Counted from the first letter of the stretch, positions 16,712-26,232 are shown. The stretch is DNA of 64,000 nucleotides from Sphingomonadaceae bacterium OTU29LAMAA1 (GCA_024072375.1 CP099617.1:2088001-2152000), one strand, 5' to 3'. Program-made: numbers and translations. The notes: generated by a model not told the origin, from the sequence alone.

Positions 16712-18982
16712 TCAGAACTTCGTGCTGACTCGCACACCATATTGGCGGGGCGCCGCCGCCAGACGGCGGATGCCATTGAGTGCGCCGATATAATGCTGGT
16801 CGGTCAGGTTGGTGCTGAAGCCGGCGAGCGACCATGTGCCGTTGTCGAGCGTCAGCTGCGCGTTCACGATATTGCGCGCCTTGAGGAAGTCGCCGAGCTG
16901 CGGCGTCTGGAACAGCGTGCCCCACACCGAGCCAATATGCGCGTAGTCGAGGCGCGGGGTCAGCGTGAAGCCGTCGGCGAGCGGGATGGCATATTGCGCA
17001 CCGGCGCTGAGCGTGAACGTCGGCGCATAGGGCTGGCGACGCCCGCCGAGGTTGATGCAGCCCGATGCCGACGCGGGGCCGGTGACGGGATCGCAGGTGC
17101 CCGTCGTGCCCTTGCGCGGATCGCGGGCGAAGAACTCGCCGAGCTCGGACTTGGAGATCGAGGTCGAAAAGTCGAACAGGAACTGTCCGAACGAGCCTTG
17201 CGCCGATGCCTCGAAGCCATACAGCTTGGTGGTGTTCGGCACGTTGAAGATCGACGTGAAGTTCGGCGTCGCCGGATCGACGATCAGCACCTGGAACTTG
17301 CGATAGCTGTTGTAATAGCCGCCGACCTGCGTGCGCAGGTGGCCGTCGAGCATCGTCCCCTTCCAGCCCAGTTCGTAATCGGTAACCTTTTCCGGCACGA
17401 AGCCGCGCGGCGTGGTGCCGAACAAGTTTGCGCCGTTGAGGCCGCCGGCCTTGGTCCCCGTTGCGACGAAGGCATAGAGGAAGTTGTTGGCGTCGACGGT
17501 CCAGTTCAACGCCAGCTTGGCATCGACGTTCTTGTCGGCGTTGAAATCATGCTGGACCAGCACCGTCTTGAACGTCGGCAGCGCGCCGAGGAACAGCTCG
17601 ATCGGGTAATTGACGTCGTTGCGCGAGGTGGTACGCGACCAGCGCCCGCCGAGCGTCACCTGCAATGCGTCGGTCAGCTTGTAGCCGATCTGACCGAAGG
17701 CGGCGGTGGCGGTATGCGGGTTGGTCCCCTCGATCCGCAGCGAGCGGACGGCGCCGGTCGCCGCGAGCGAGACATAGCCGTTGCCGACCGGGAATTCGTA
17801 TTTGTCGAACTGGTAGAAGCCGCCGATCAGCCAGGTGAACCGCCCGGTGTCGGGGGAGATGATGTTCACCTCCTGCGACCAGACATGCTCGTTGGCGAAA
17901 TCCTGAAAGGTGTTGCTGGCGGCGGCGGTGCCGTCGGCGTCGATCGTCTCCTGCAACGTGCCCTTCTGGAAGGCGCTGATCGACCGGATCATCAGCCCGC
18001 TGTCGAAGGTGTAGCTGAGGTTGGCGGAAATCCGGCCGAACTCGTCCTGCCCCGACAGGAAGGTGTTGCTGGACACGGTGAACGGATCGCTGGTGTTGAG
18101 GATCGGCGCGGCGGCGCTGCCGAAATAGGCCGGGCTGTTCGGATAGCCGCCGACGTCGATCTTGTTGTAATCGCCCTTGACCAGCAGGCGCAGGTGGCTG
18201 TCGGGCTGCCACAACAGGCTGGCGCGGCCGCTGATCGAATTGAGATTGCCGGGGTTGCCCGTCCACGGCCCAGTGACGGTGAAGAAGGTGTCGCGCTTCT
18301 CCAGGTTGGTGGCGAGGCGGATCGCCAGCGTGTCGCTCAGCGGCAGGTTGATCGCGCCCTGCGCCTTCACCTGGTTGTAATTGCCGTATTGCGCGGTGGC
18401 GAAGCCCTTCACCTTGTCCAGCGTCGGGTTGGTCTCGGTGATGAACACCGCACCACCGGTCGCGTTGCCGCCGGCGAACGTCCCCTGCGGCCCGCGCAGG
18501 ACCTCGACCGACTGGATGTCGTAATAGGGCTCGCTCTGGAAATAGCCGGGGAATACCGGCACGCCGTCGCGATAGGTGACGACGCCGACGCCGACCGAGC
18601 TGCTGATCTCGGACTTGCCGATGCCGCGGATGTTGAAGCTGTTCGCCTGGCCCGAGGTGTTGACGGTGAGCGACGGCGTCGAGAACTGGAGCTGTTCGAC
18701 GGTGTTGACGCTCTTGCGGATCAAATCCTCGCCGGTCAGCACCGATGCCGCGACGCCGGTGCGCTGCAGGCTGGTCGATCGGCGTTCGGCGGTGATGACG
18801 ATGTCCGCACCCCGATCGGCGTCGCCCGGGACGGCAGCGGGATCGGTCGCGTCGACCGGGTTCTGCGACGACTGCGGTGCCTTCTGGGCGGCGGTGGCGG
18901 GGGCTTCGGCGGGGCCGACCTGGGCATGGGCGGCCGTGGTCATCATGGCGATCACCGACGCCGACAGCAGGAACGTGCGCAT
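16712..18982 (-). CDS. TonB-dependent outer membrane receptor
   Basis: The product is 756 residues. ATG 18982 follows agagagga and begins a signal peptide (MRTFLLSASVIAMMTTAAHAQ). A plug domain follows (ADIVITAERRSTSLQRTGVAASVLTGEDLI, FNIRGIG, SVEVLRGPQGTFAGGNATGG), then a long beta-barrel ending in the aromatic-terminated VRVSTKF. Such receptors import large substrates across the outer membrane using TonB energy. Sphingomonads use many for plant-derived or aromatic compounds. It lies 76 bases upstream of the synthetase on the same strand and likely brings in the cluster's substrate. Confidence 0.92.
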   Translation of the reverse strand: MRTFLLSASVIAMMTTAAHAQVGPAEAPATAAQKAPQSSQNPVDATDPAAVPGDADRGADIVITAERRSTSLQRTGVAASVLTGEDLIRKSVNTVEQLQFSTPSLTVNTSGQANSFNIRGIGKSEISSSVGVGVVTYRDGVPVFPGYFQSEPYYDIQSVEVLRGPQGTFAGGNATGGAVFITETNPTLDKVKGFATAQYGNYNQVKAQGAINLPLSDTLAIRLATNLEKRDTFFTVTGPWTGNPGNLNSISGRASLLWQPDSHLRLLVKGDYNKIDVGGYPNSPAYFGSAAAPILNTSDPFTVSSNTFLSGQDEFGRISANLSYTFDSGLMIRSISAFQKGTLQETIDADGTAAASNTFQDFANEHVWSQEVNIISPDTGRFTWLIGGFYQFDKYEFPVGNGYVSLAATGAVRSLRIEGTNPHTATAAFGQIGYKLTDALQVTLGGRWSRTTSRNDVNYPIELFLGALPTFKTVLVQHDFNADKNVDAKLALNWTVDANNFLYAFVATGTKAGGLNGANLFGTTPRGFVPEKVTDYELGWKGTMLDGHLRTQVGGYYNSYRKFQVLIVDPATPNFTSIFNVPNTTKLYGFEASAQGSFGQFLFDFSTSISKSELGEFFARDPRKGTTGTCDPVTGPASASGCINLGGRRQPYAPTFTLSAGAQYAIPLADGFTLTPRLDYAHIGSVWGTLFQTPQLGDFLKARNIVNAQLTLDNGTWSLAGFSTNLTDQHYIGALNGIRRLAAAPRQYGVRVSTKF

Positions 18983-19299
18983 CAATCATCCTCTCTGAAT
19001 GTCGCGCTCTGTGGCGCGTCAATCATCAGATTGGCATCGGTTCGACGCCGCTGTCAACTTTCATTCAATCGCTAGTGAGGGTTTCTTCGATACCACGTCG
19101 GTATCGGTAGCCGGGGTTACCTGCCGCGACGGAGAGAATTATGACCTAGGCAATCTGCACCGGCTCAAGATCGCGGAGGTCGGGCATCGCCTGGCGACAG
19201 CACGGCACCCAAACGTCCGTATGATAGCGGCGACGCAGTGGATGCACGACATGTGACGGGTCGGACGGCGATCTCCCGTCCGCCCGGATGGAGGACAGC
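18983..19299. other. Divergent regulatory region between TonB receptor and hydrolase
   Basis: This 317-base region has no convincing gene. It contains an inverted repeat gatacc-N5-ggtatc near 19090, a rare acctagg core at 19144-19150, and a 7-bp hairpin (cggacgg/ccgtccg, 19262-19282) just before the ribosome site of the hydrolase. Promoters for both flanking genes should lie here. Confidence 0.4.
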
Positions 19300-20136
19300 A
19301 TGGCTTACGTAACGACCGCAGACGGCGTCGAAATCTTCTACAAGGATTGGGGACCGAAGGACGCGCAACCCATCGTCTTCCATCACGGTTGGCCGCTGTC
19401 GTCCGACGACTGGGACGCCCAGATGCTGTTCTTCCTCGCCAACGGCTATCGCGTCGTCGCGCACGATCGCCGCGGTCATGGCCGCTCGACGCAGGTCGGC
19501 ACCGGCCACGACATGGATCATTATGCCGCCGACGCATCGGCCGTGGCGGAGTATCTCGACCTCCGGAACGCGGTCCACATCGGCCATTCCACGGGCGGCG
19601 GCGAAGTGGCCCGGTACGTGGCGAAGTTCGGCCAGCCGCAGGGCCGGGTCGCCAAGGCGGTACTGGTCAGTGCCGTGCCGCCGCTGATGGTGAAGAGCGA
19701 GGCAAATCCGGACGGTACGCCGATCGCCGTGTTCGACGGCTTCCGGCAGGCGTTGGCCGCCAATCGCGCCCAATTCTTCCTCGATGTGGCGTCCGGCCCC
19801 TTCTACGGCTTCAACCGCGACGGTGCGACGGTGTCCGACGGCGTCGTCCGCAACTGGTGGCGTCAGGGCATGATGGGTGGCGCCAATGCACATTACGAGG
19901 GCATCAAGGCGTTTTCGGAAACCGACCAGACCGAGGATCTGAAGGCGATCACCGTGCCAACGCTGGTCCTGCAGGGCGATGACGACCAGATCGTCCCCTA
20001 CAAGGATGCCTCGCTGGTTCAGGCGAAGCTGCTGCCGCATGCGACGCTGAAAGTATATGAAGGCTTCCCGCACGGCATGCTGACCGCCCATGCGGACGTC
20101 ATCAATCCGGATCTGCTGGCGTTCGTACGCGGCTGA
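19300..20136 (+). CDS. Alpha/beta hydrolase, non-heme chloroperoxidase/arylesterase type
   Basis: The product is 278 residues; ATG 19300 has ggagga upstream, better than the in-frame ATG 19288. It shows the alpha/beta-hydrolase features: oxyanion region FHHGWPLS, HDRRGHGRS, nucleophile elbow GHSTGGGE, late Asp in QGDDDQIVPY and the final His in YEGFPHGM. This is typical of the cofactor-free haloperoxidase/esterase family, which hydrolyses small esters and can form peracids. No signal peptide is present, so it is cytoplasmic. It stands alone and ends at a strong terminator. Confidence 0.88.
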   Translation: MAYVTTADGVEIFYKDWGPKDAQPIVFHHGWPLSSDDWDAQMLFFLANGYRVVAHDRRGHGRSTQVGTGHDMDHYAADASAVAEYLDLRNAVHIGHSTGGGEVARYVAKFGQPQGRVAKAVLVSAVPPLMVKSEANPDGTPIAVFDGFRQALAANRAQFFLDVASGPFYGFNRDGATVSDGVVRNWWRQGMMGGANAHYEGIKAFSETDQTEDLKAITVPTLVLQGDDDQIVPYKDASLVQAKLLPHATLKVYEGFPHGMLTAHADVINPDLLAFVRG

Positions 20137-20156
20137 TCGTCGCATCAGCCTGATCC

Positions 20157-20181
20157 GGGGGGCGGACGGGTTCCGCCCCCC
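20157..20181 (+). terminator. Terminator after the alpha/beta hydrolase
   Basis: A 10-bp stem (ggggggcgga / tccgcccccc) with a 5-base loop starts 20 bases after the hydrolase stop and is followed by ttgtcgttg. Confidence 0.7.
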
Positions 20182-20260
20182 TTGTCGTTGCGCCGTGATC
20201 CGCAGCCTGAGGCGCTGTCGTCGACACCCACTCGTGATTGCGTTGGCAGGACATCGACAG

Positions 20261-20291
20261 CCCCGGTCCGCACGAACGGTGCGGACCGGGG
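20261..20291 (-). terminator. Hairpin after the UBP zinc-finger gene
   Basis: A perfect 13-bp stem (ccccggtccgcac / gtgcggaccgggg) with a 5-base loop lies just downstream of the minus-strand gene ending at 20307. There is no T-run, but position and strength suit a transcription end. Confidence 0.6.
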
Positions 20292-20306
20292 CATCGTCGT
20301 CACGCT

Positions 20307-20606
20307 TCAATAGAACCGCGGGATCGGCCCGATCTGCGGCGTCTGGTCCGGCAGGTCGACCTCGATGTCATCGACGTAGCACCATCCCCAGCCTTCGGGC
20401 GGGTCGTAGCCCTCGATGATCGGGTGCCGGGTCGCATGGAAATGGGCACGGGCATGGCGATGCGGCGACTGGTCGCAGCAGCCGACGTGACCGCATTCGC
20501 GACATAACCGCAGATGCACCCATTCGCTGCCGATTTTCAGGCATTCCTCGCAGCCTCGGGCGCTCGGCGTCACTTCGTGGATGGTGGCCATGTGGGTACA
20601 GGTCAT
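20307..20606 (-). CDS. UBP-type zinc finger protein
   Basis: The product is 99 residues from the ATG at 20606, behind gaggagac. It has the Cys/His pattern of the ubiquitin-specific-protease zinc finger (ZnF-UBP): CEEC at 19-22, CREC at 35-38, GHVGCCDQSPHRHARAHFHATRH, and the tail EGWGWCYVDD. In eukaryotes the fold binds ubiquitin C-termini; bacterial versions are stand-alone and of unknown role. Its start overlaps the stop of the cNMP-domain flavoprotein by four bases, so the two are translated together, which suggests a shared redox or signalling function. Confidence 0.85.
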   Translation of the reverse strand: MTCTHMATIHEVTPSARGCEECLKIGSEWVHLRLCRECGHVGCCDQSPHRHARAHFHATRHPIIEGYDPPEGWGWCYVDDIEVDLPDQTPQIGPIPRFY

Positions 20607-22243
20607 CGGGGCGTCTCCTCGCTGGATTGTGCGGCGAACATACTGTGGATCTGGGCGACGACCGCGGCACCTTCGCCGACGGCGGCGGCCACGCGTTTGG
20701 TCGAGCCGGCGCGGACATCGCCGATCGCGAACACGCCGGGGCGGCTCGTTTCGAGCGGCAGGGCGCTGCCGCCGGTCACGATGAAGCCTCTGGCGTCCGT
20801 CTCGACACACTCCCGGGCCCAGCCGGCATTCGGATCCGCGCCGATGAACAGGAACATGTGCCGCACCTCGCGTCGCGTCAGCGTGCCATCGCGGCGGTCG
20901 CGGAACGTCGCGGCGGTCAGGCCGGTCTCACGATCGCCTTCGAGGCCCGCGACCTCGCTGCCGATGTGCATCTCGACGTTCGGCAGCGCGGCGATGCGAT
21001 CGATCAGATAGCGCGACATGGTGGCCGCGAGTTCGCGACGCACGACGAGGTGGAGCTTGCGGACCTGCGGCGCGAGGAAGACGACGGCCTGCCCGGCGGA
21101 ATTGCCACCGCCGACCAGCACCACCTCCTCGCCGGCGCACAGCCGTGCCTCGATCGCCGACACCCAGTAGGAAATGCCCGCGCCTTCGAACGCGGCGAGG
21201 TTGGGCACGTCGGGCCGGCGGTATCGCGCGCCCGACGCGATGACCACGGCGCGCGCTTTCACGCGACGGTCGTCCGCACAGAGCAGGCTCAGGTCCGGCG
21301 CGTCGCAGTCCAGCCGTTCGACCCACACCGGGATCGCGACCTCCGCACCGAACTTCAACGCCTGATTGAACGCACGACCGGCGAGCGCCTGACCGGAGAT
21401 GCCGGTAGGAAAGCCGAGGTAGTTCTCGATCCGCGCCGATGCGCCGGCCTGCCCGCCCATCGCCCTGGAATCGAGGACAATGACCGACAGCCCTTCCGAT
21501 GCCGCGTAGACGGCGGTCGCCAGACCGGCCGGTCCGGCGCCGACGATCGCCACGTCGAACAGGCGATCCGGGTCGATATCGGGGACGATGCCCAGGCACG
21601 CGGCGAGTTCTTCGACGCCCGGTCGTTTCAGCACCGATCCCGTCGGGCAGACCACCAGCGGCAACTCCTCCGGCAGCACGCCGGTTCGGTCGACCAGCGC
21701 CCTCCCCTCCTCGTCCGACCGGACGTCGAGCACCAGATTGGGCAGGCCGCTGCGACCCAGAAAGTCCTGCAACCGCACCATGTCGGGGCTGCCGGGCGTA
21801 CCGATCAGGATCGTGCCGGCACCGCCCTCTTCGATCAGACTGACGCGGCGCAGGATCAGCGCACGCATGACGATCTCGCCGACGTCCGCCGATCCGACCA
21901 TCAGCGCGCGCAGGTGCGCGGGGTCGAGCGGCAGCGCTGTGCAACCGTCCGGCCCGGCCCTGCCGGCAGCGATCGACGGGCGCCCCGCCAATTGATTGAC
22001 CTCACCCGAGAATTGGCCGGCATGGTGGACCGTGACCGTCGCCTCGCGACTCAAGCCATCGCGGCGGACAACTTCGATCGTGCCGCCGAGTACCAGCCAG
22101 GCCGGCGCGCCATGATCTCCGATCGCATAGACCGTCTCGCCCGGCGCGAAGTGTCTCTCGGGCCCACTGGCGAACCGGCGCGCCGTCTCGACCTGCGCCG
22201 ACGTCAGGACGGGAAAGCGCTGGTGCTCACGCGTGTCGATCAT
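20603..22243 (-). CDS. cNMP-binding domain plus thioredoxin-reductase-like FAD oxidoreductase
   Basis: The product is 546 residues; ATG 22243 has aaggatgaagagc upstream and is preferred to ATG 22252. Residues 1-135 are a cyclic-nucleotide-binding domain, 140-225 a thioredoxin/glutaredoxin-like segment (LIGTPGSPD, VCPTG), and 228-546 a TrxB-like FAD/NAD(P) enzyme (VAIVGAGPAGLA, GGQAGASARIENYLGFP, VVLVGGGNSAGQA, FAIGDVR). The redox-active CxxC of TrxB, expected in the SYCATC position, is replaced by W360-V-S-A363. It therefore probably does not reduce thioredoxin in the usual way. It is coupled to the UBP finger downstream. Confidence 0.85.
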   Translation of the reverse strand: MIDTREHQRFPVLTSAQVETARRFASGPERHFAPGETVYAIGDHGAPAWLVLGGTIEVVRRDGLSREATVTVHHAGQFSGEVNQLAGRPSIAAGRAGPDGCTALPLDPAHLRALMVGSADVGEIVMRALILRRVSLIEEGGAGTILIGTPGSPDMVRLQDFLGRSGLPNLVLDVRSDEEGRALVDRTGVLPEELPLVVCPTGSVLKRPGVEELAACLGIVPDIDPDRLFDVAIVGAGPAGLATAVYAASEGLSVIVLDSRAMGGQAGASARIENYLGFPTGISGQALAGRAFNQALKFGAEVAIPVWVERLDCDAPDLSLLCADDRRVKARAVVIASGARYRRPDVPNLAAFEGAGISYWVSAIEARLCAGEEVVLVGGGNSAGQAVVFLAPQVRKLHLVVRRELAATMSRYLIDRIAALPNVEMHIGSEVAGLEGDRETGLTAATFRDRRDGTLTRREVRHMFLFIGADPNAGWARECVETDARGFIVTGGSALPLETSRPGVFAIGDVRAGSTKRVAAAVGEGAAVVAQIHSMFAAQSSEETPR

Positions 22244-22312
22244 GCTCTTCATCCTTCATGTCGGCCGTCGCCGCATCGTTCAGGGAGGAACCATCTTTCG
22301 TTTATCGACGCA

Positions 22313-22373
22313 GCGCCATCATACGCAGGTTTGGCCGGTCCACCTCGATACGTAAACCTGCGTATGATGGCGC
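22313..22373. promoter_or_regulatory. Perfect 20-bp inverted repeat in a divergent promoter region
   Basis: The left arm gcgccatcatacgcaggttt (22313-22332) is repeated exactly in inverse at 22354-22373, with a 21-base spacer. It lies between the start of the flavoprotein gene (22243, minus) and the short histidine kinase (22429, plus). It could be an operator for a dimeric regulator, such as the FixJ-like protein at 24682, or fold into a long hairpin in either leader. Confidence 0.55.
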
Positions 22374-22428
22374 GCACCGGCTGCCATCCGCCAGATGACC
22401 GCACCGATCACCGCTGGGGCTGGCTGAA

Positions 22429-23082
22429 ATGTGCATGATGATCACGGATGTGTCACCCTCACCGGGCATTGTATCGCAGCGCAGGATGATACCCGACGCC
22501 GCGGACGAGGCGAACCACCGTATCGCCAACCAGCTCCAGCTCGTCGCGGCGCTGATCGCGGTCGAGGCGCGGGGTGCCTCGCGGGAGACGATTGCGGCGC
22601 TGGAGCGGACGCGCGAGCGCATCGTCGCGATCGGTGCCGTCCACCGCCATCTCCATACAAGCGACGATGGCGCGATCGATCTGGGCGACTATCTCGAGGA
22701 ACTGGGCGAGCGGCTGTCGCGCAGCTGCGGTCCGGGGCGGCCGGTGACCGTCGATGCCGAGACGGTTCCGGTCACCAGTGCCACTGCGACCATGGTCGGC
22801 GTGCTCGCGACCGAACTGGTGACGAACGCCTGCAAGCACGCGTACCGCGCCGGTGAGCCGGGCGGAATCCTGATGACCCTGCATCGTCGTGCGGATGGCC
22901 GCTATCGGTTCGCGGTAGAGGATCGGGGGCGTGCGTCCGCCACACCCAGCGCCGGGACGGGCCTCGGCAACCGCCTGATCCATGCCACGGCCGCGAAGCT
23001 TGGCGCGACGGTGGCGTGGGAGGACGCGGACCCGGGAACGCGATTCCTGATGGATGTGCGGTTTCGACCGGACGAGGAATAG
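22429..23082 (+). CDS. Short HWE/HisKA_2-type sensor histidine kinase
   Basis: The product is 217 residues. It has no sensory or membrane region. The phosphoacceptor box is [17 protein letters not shown] with His30, and the ATPase domain has the N-box [13 protein letters not shown] (Asn133) and the G-box TGLGNRLI. This layout fits HWE/HisKA_2 kinases, which in alphaproteobacteria often feed into response regulators of stress pathways. It must receive its signal from a partner protein. It precedes the FixL-like gene by about 80 bases. Confidence 0.8.
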   Translation: MCMMITDVSPSPGIVSQRRMIPDAADEANHRIANQLQLVAALIAVEARGASRETIAALERTRERIVAIGAVHRHLHTSDDGAIDLGDYLEELGERLSRSCGPGRPVTVDAETVPVTSATATMVGVLATELVTNACKHAYRAGEPGGILMTLHRRADGRYRFAVEDRGRASATPSAGTGLGNRLIHATAAKLGATVAWEDADPGTRFLMDVRFRPDEE

Positions 23083-23161
23083 AGTGGAGTTGCAGTTCCT
23101 TGTGCGATCGGCCAGCCTCGTAGCGGGGTGGCGATCCTTCCGATCGCTCCGGGAGGCGGCG

Positions 23162-24685
23162 ATGCGCGGTGACAGGGAAGCGGGGCGGTGGATCGCCGCC
23201 GGCCGGATCGGAATGGCCGCGCTGCTCGCCCTCGGCATCTTTGCGCTCGACGTGCTCAGCCCGCTGCAGGGCGCGGTCGCCGTGCTCTACACGATCGTCG
23301 TCCTGGTGGTGGCGCGCGAGCAGCGGCGATCGGCGGTCCATCTGGCCGGATCGGTCTGCGCAACGCTGGCGATCGTCGGCTATTGGATCAGCCACGGTGC
23401 CGACGGCATCGGTTCGCCGACGATGCGCCTCGCCGTCAGCCTCGTCGCGATCGCAACCACCGCCCTGCTGTGCGCGCGCCAGATCACGGTGGCGGCGGAG
23501 CGGCAGCGCGCCGATCAACGCTATGGCATGATCTTCAACGCGACGGGCTTTCCGATCTGGGAATCCGACTGGTCGGCAGCCTATGCGATGCTCAACGCGG
23601 GCGAGACGCCGAACCTCGATCTGGTGCAGCGCGCTGCCGGACGGACCCATATCCGCGATGCGAACCAGGAGGTCGCCCGGCTGTTCGGCTATGCGGATCG
23701 TTCCGCCCTGATCGGCGGCAACATCATCGCGCACCACACCGCCTCGGCCCAGACGGCGCAGGTCCGCATCTTCGATCGGTTGGCGCGGGGCGACATGCCG
23801 GTGGAGGAAGAGGTGCAGTTCCTCACCACGGCGGGCGAGGTGATCGACGTCGTCCTGCGGGTGACGTTGCCGCCCGACCATCAGGGATGGAAGCATGTGC
23901 TGGTCACCGCGCTCGACGTGACGCAGCGCAACCGCGCGCAGGCCCGGCTGGCGGAATCGCAGGCGGAACTGACGCACATGGCGCGCGTCACCACGCTCGG
24001 GCAGCTTGCCGCATCGATCGCGCATGAGGTGAACCAGCCGCTGTCGGCGATCATCACCTACGCCAAATCGGGGCGGCGGTGGCTCGCCCGCGAGGCACCG
24101 GATGCGGCCGAGGTTGCCGACTGCCTCGATCACGTCGCATCGAACGGGCGACGCGCGGCGGACGTGATCGCCCGCATCCGCGATCTCGCGCGCAAGGCCG
24201 AACCCGAACAGGATGCGCTCGCGATCGGATCCCTGGTCACCGAAACCGTCGCGATTCTCGACCGCGAACTGGGTGCCAACGCAATAACATTACGAATGAC
24301 AATTCCGGACGATCTGCCGCAGGTGAGCGGAGATCGCGTGCAATTGCAGCAAGTGCTGATGAACCTGCTGATCAATGCGCAACAGGCGATGGCGAACACG
24401 CCCGCGGATCGCCGCACGCTGTACATCGATGGCGTCCGGGATGGCGGCCATGTCGTCGTCGACGTCAGCGACTGTGGTATCGGCCTCGGCGACACTGATC
24501 TGGAAAGCCTGTTTCGCCCCTTCTTCACCACCAAGCAGGACGGCATGGGCATGGGCCTGTCGATCTGCCGCTCGATCGTCGAACAACATGGTGGCAGTCT
24601 GACCGCGAGGAGCAATGCGAACGGCGGCGCATGCTTCAGCTTCAAACTGCCGATCGCCGACCTTAGCGAGAGGATCGCGGCATGA
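23162..24685 (+). CDS. Membrane PAS histidine kinase (FixL-like)
   Basis: The product is 507 residues; ATG 23162 follows cgggaggcggcg. Residues 14-104 hold about four membrane helices, residues 118-255 a PAS-like sensory domain ([22 protein letters not shown]-type strands), residues 276-345 a HisKA domain with His288 in [14 protein letters not shown], and residues 360-500 the ATPase domain ([41 protein letters not shown]). The organisation matches FixL/TodS-like kinases that pair with FixJ-type regulators. The stop overlaps the regulator start (ATGA), so they form a two-component pair. The signal is unknown; no heme-binding motif was recognised. Confidence 0.88.
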   Translation: MRGDREAGRWIAAGRIGMAALLALGIFALDVLSPLQGAVAVLYTIVVLVVAREQRRSAVHLAGSVCATLAIVGYWISHGADGIGSPTMRLAVSLVAIATTALLCARQITVAAERQRADQRYGMIFNATGFPIWESDWSAAYAMLNAGETPNLDLVQRAAGRTHIRDANQEVARLFGYADRSALIGGNIIAHHTASAQTAQVRIFDRLARGDMPVEEEVQFLTTAGEVIDVVLRVTLPPDHQGWKHVLVTALDVTQRNRAQARLAESQAELTHMARVTTLGQLAASIAHEVNQPLSAIITYAKSGRRWLAREAPDAAEVADCLDHVASNGRRAADVIARIRDLARKAEPEQDALAIGSLVTETVAILDRELGANAITLRMTIPDDLPQVSGDRVQLQQVLMNLLINAQQAMANTPADRRTLYIDGVRDGGHVVVDVSDCGIGLGDTDLESLFRPFFTTKQDGMGMGLSICRSIVEQHGGSLTARSNANGGACFSFKLPIADLSERIAA

Positions 24686-25317
24686 CGCCGGACTGCATCT
24701 GCGTCATCGACGACGATCCCGACGTCCGCGGGTCGATCGGCAGCCTGCTGCGCTCGATCGGCTATGACGTCCGCCTCTACGACGGCCCGGCTGCCTTTCT
24801 GGCCGCTACGCCGCCAACCGTGCCCGCCTGCCTGATCCTCGACATCCGCCTGGCGGGTGAAAACGGCCTCGACGTACAGGAGCGGCTTGCCGGGCACGGC
24901 ATCCACATTCCCGTCGTGCTGATCACCGGCCATGGCGATATCCCGATGACCGTGCGGGGCATGCGCGCCGGTGCGATCGACGTCCTGCCCAAACCCTTCG
25001 AGGACGAACAGCTGCTGGCGGCGGTGGCCACCGCGCTGGATACCGATCGCGTGCGGCTGGCCGAGGCCGCAGGCATCGCCGGCCTGCAAGCCTGCCATGA
25101 GCGGCTTACCCCGCGCGAAAAGGACGTGATGGCGCTTGTCGTGACCGGCCTGATGAACAAGCAGGTCGCCGCACGATTGTCGCTGAGCGAAATCACGGTC
25201 AAGATCCATCGCGGCAACATGATGCGCAAGATGGAAGCGCAATCGCTGGCCGATCTGGTGCGCATGGCCGAGCAGCTCGGCGTCCGCGACGCGACGATCC
25301 ACCGCTTTAATATCTGA
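24682..25317 (+). CDS. FixJ-family LuxR-type response regulator
   Basis: The product is 211 residues. Residues 1-120 are a receiver domain with acidic pocket D10-D12, phosphoacceptor Asp54 (LILDIRL) and the conserved Lys in LPKPF. Residues 145-205 are a LuxR/GerE helix-turn-helix ([38 protein letters not shown]). It is the partner of the membrane kinase, with which it overlaps by four bases, and should act as a phosphorylation-dependent activator. The inverted repeat at 22313 is a candidate target. Confidence 0.9.
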   Translation: MTPDCICVIDDDPDVRGSIGSLLRSIGYDVRLYDGPAAFLAATPPTVPACLILDIRLAGENGLDVQERLAGHGIHIPVVLITGHGDIPMTVRGMRAGAIDVLPKPFEDEQLLAAVATALDTDRVRLAEAAGIAGLQACHERLTPREKDVMALVVTGLMNKQVAARLSLSEITVKIHRGNMMRKMEAQSLADLVRMAEQLGVRDATIHRFNI

Positions 25318-25392
25318 GTATGATGGTATCGCGGTGCCGCACGGCCCAACTACGGTGCTGCGGGCGCGTTCGACCCGGGTTCGGAGTATGCT

Positions 25393-25758
25393 TTGCCCCA
25401 TTCCCAGCTTGTGGCCATCGTCGACGACGATCCCGGCGTCCGTGGCAGCATCATCAGTCTGCTTCGGTCGGCAGGGCTGACCGGCATCCCGTTCGCCGAC
25501 GGCGGCGCGCTGCTAGCCAGCCCGCAACTGGAGGCTTTCGCCTGCATCGTCACCGACGTCCATATGGATGGCATGGATGGCCGTGCGTTGCAGCTCGAGC
25601 TGAATCGTCGCGGGTGCGCGCATCCGCTGATCGTGATGACCGCTTTCCCCACGGGGGCGACGCGGGAGCAGATGCTGGCGAGCGGCGCCCGTGCCTTTTT
25701 GACCAAACCGATCGACCCGGATACCTTGCTGGAAGCGATCGAGGACGCGGTCGACTGA
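25393..25758 (+). CDS. Orphan single-domain response regulator
   Basis: The product is 121 residues, a receiver domain only: acidic DDD at 11-13, Asp55 (CIVTDVHMDGMDG), Thr in VMTAFPTG and Lys in LTKPID. The start is probably TTG 25393 (ggag seven bases upstream); GTG 25411 is possible. With no output domain it may act as a phosphate sink or adaptor for the kinase upstream, with which it forms a signalling block. Confidence 0.8.
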   Translation: MPHSQLVAIVDDDPGVRGSIISLLRSAGLTGIPFADGGALLASPQLEAFACIVTDVHMDGMDGRALQLELNRRGCAHPLIVMTAFPTGATREQMLASGARAFLTKPIDPDTLLEAIEDAVD

Positions 25759-25788
25759 CCCGCAACGGCGCGCGTCTTGCCGGAACGC

Positions 25789-26232
25789 TCAGCGTGCCGG
25801 CGCGCGAATACCCGCGGGGAGCATGTAGGCCGGGCAGTAACGATATTCGGCAGCCGGACCGCGCGTCTTGATGGAAAAGGTCAGCGCGTCGCGGATGCTG
25901 ACGGTCTGGCGTTCGACGAATCGCGATGCCGGACCCGCGCCGGCGTCGATGCACGACTGGCTGACCTCGTAACGGTTGCCGTGGCGGGACAGGACGCGGG
26001 CACGGCAGGCGCGGGTGTGGGGCGTGCTGATGCCGCGACCGTCATAGTGTCGGATCGCCGCATTCGGCGCCGATGCGCAGGTGGTCTCCTTCTGTACGTA
26101 GATCCCCGGCTTCAACCGATAGACCCCGCCGGGTCTGGGTGACGGATCGACGCTGGCCACGGCGGCAGGGGCCACGGCGATGGCGACCCCGACCAGCGTG
26201 CCGATGGCGAGAAGGATGTTCGATAGACGCAT
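25789..26232 (-). CDS. Exported hypothetical protein
   Basis: The product is 147 residues with an N-terminal signal peptide (MRLSNILLAIGTLVGVAIAVAPAAVAS). The mature part has several Cys residues (ETTCASAPN, RACRARV, SQSCIDAG, YRYCPAYM), which would fit disulphide bonds in the periplasm. I do not recognise the family. It is convergent with the orphan receiver gene. Confidence 0.55.
   Translation of the reverse strand: MRLSNILLAIGTLVGVAIAVAPAAVASVDPSPRPGGVYRLKPGIYVQKETTCASAPNAAIRHYDGRGISTPHTRACRARVLSRHGNRYEVSQSCIDAGAGPASRFVERQTVSIRDALTFSIKTRGPAAEYRYCPAYMLPAGIRAPAR

Noticed and set aside
16634..19075. 813-residue open frame on the plus strand
   Set aside because: Antisense to the TonB receptor, which has a signal peptide, plug and barrel end.
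18999..19256. Possible 85-residue gene
   Set aside because: No ribosome site and no protein-like composition; it occupies a regulatory region.
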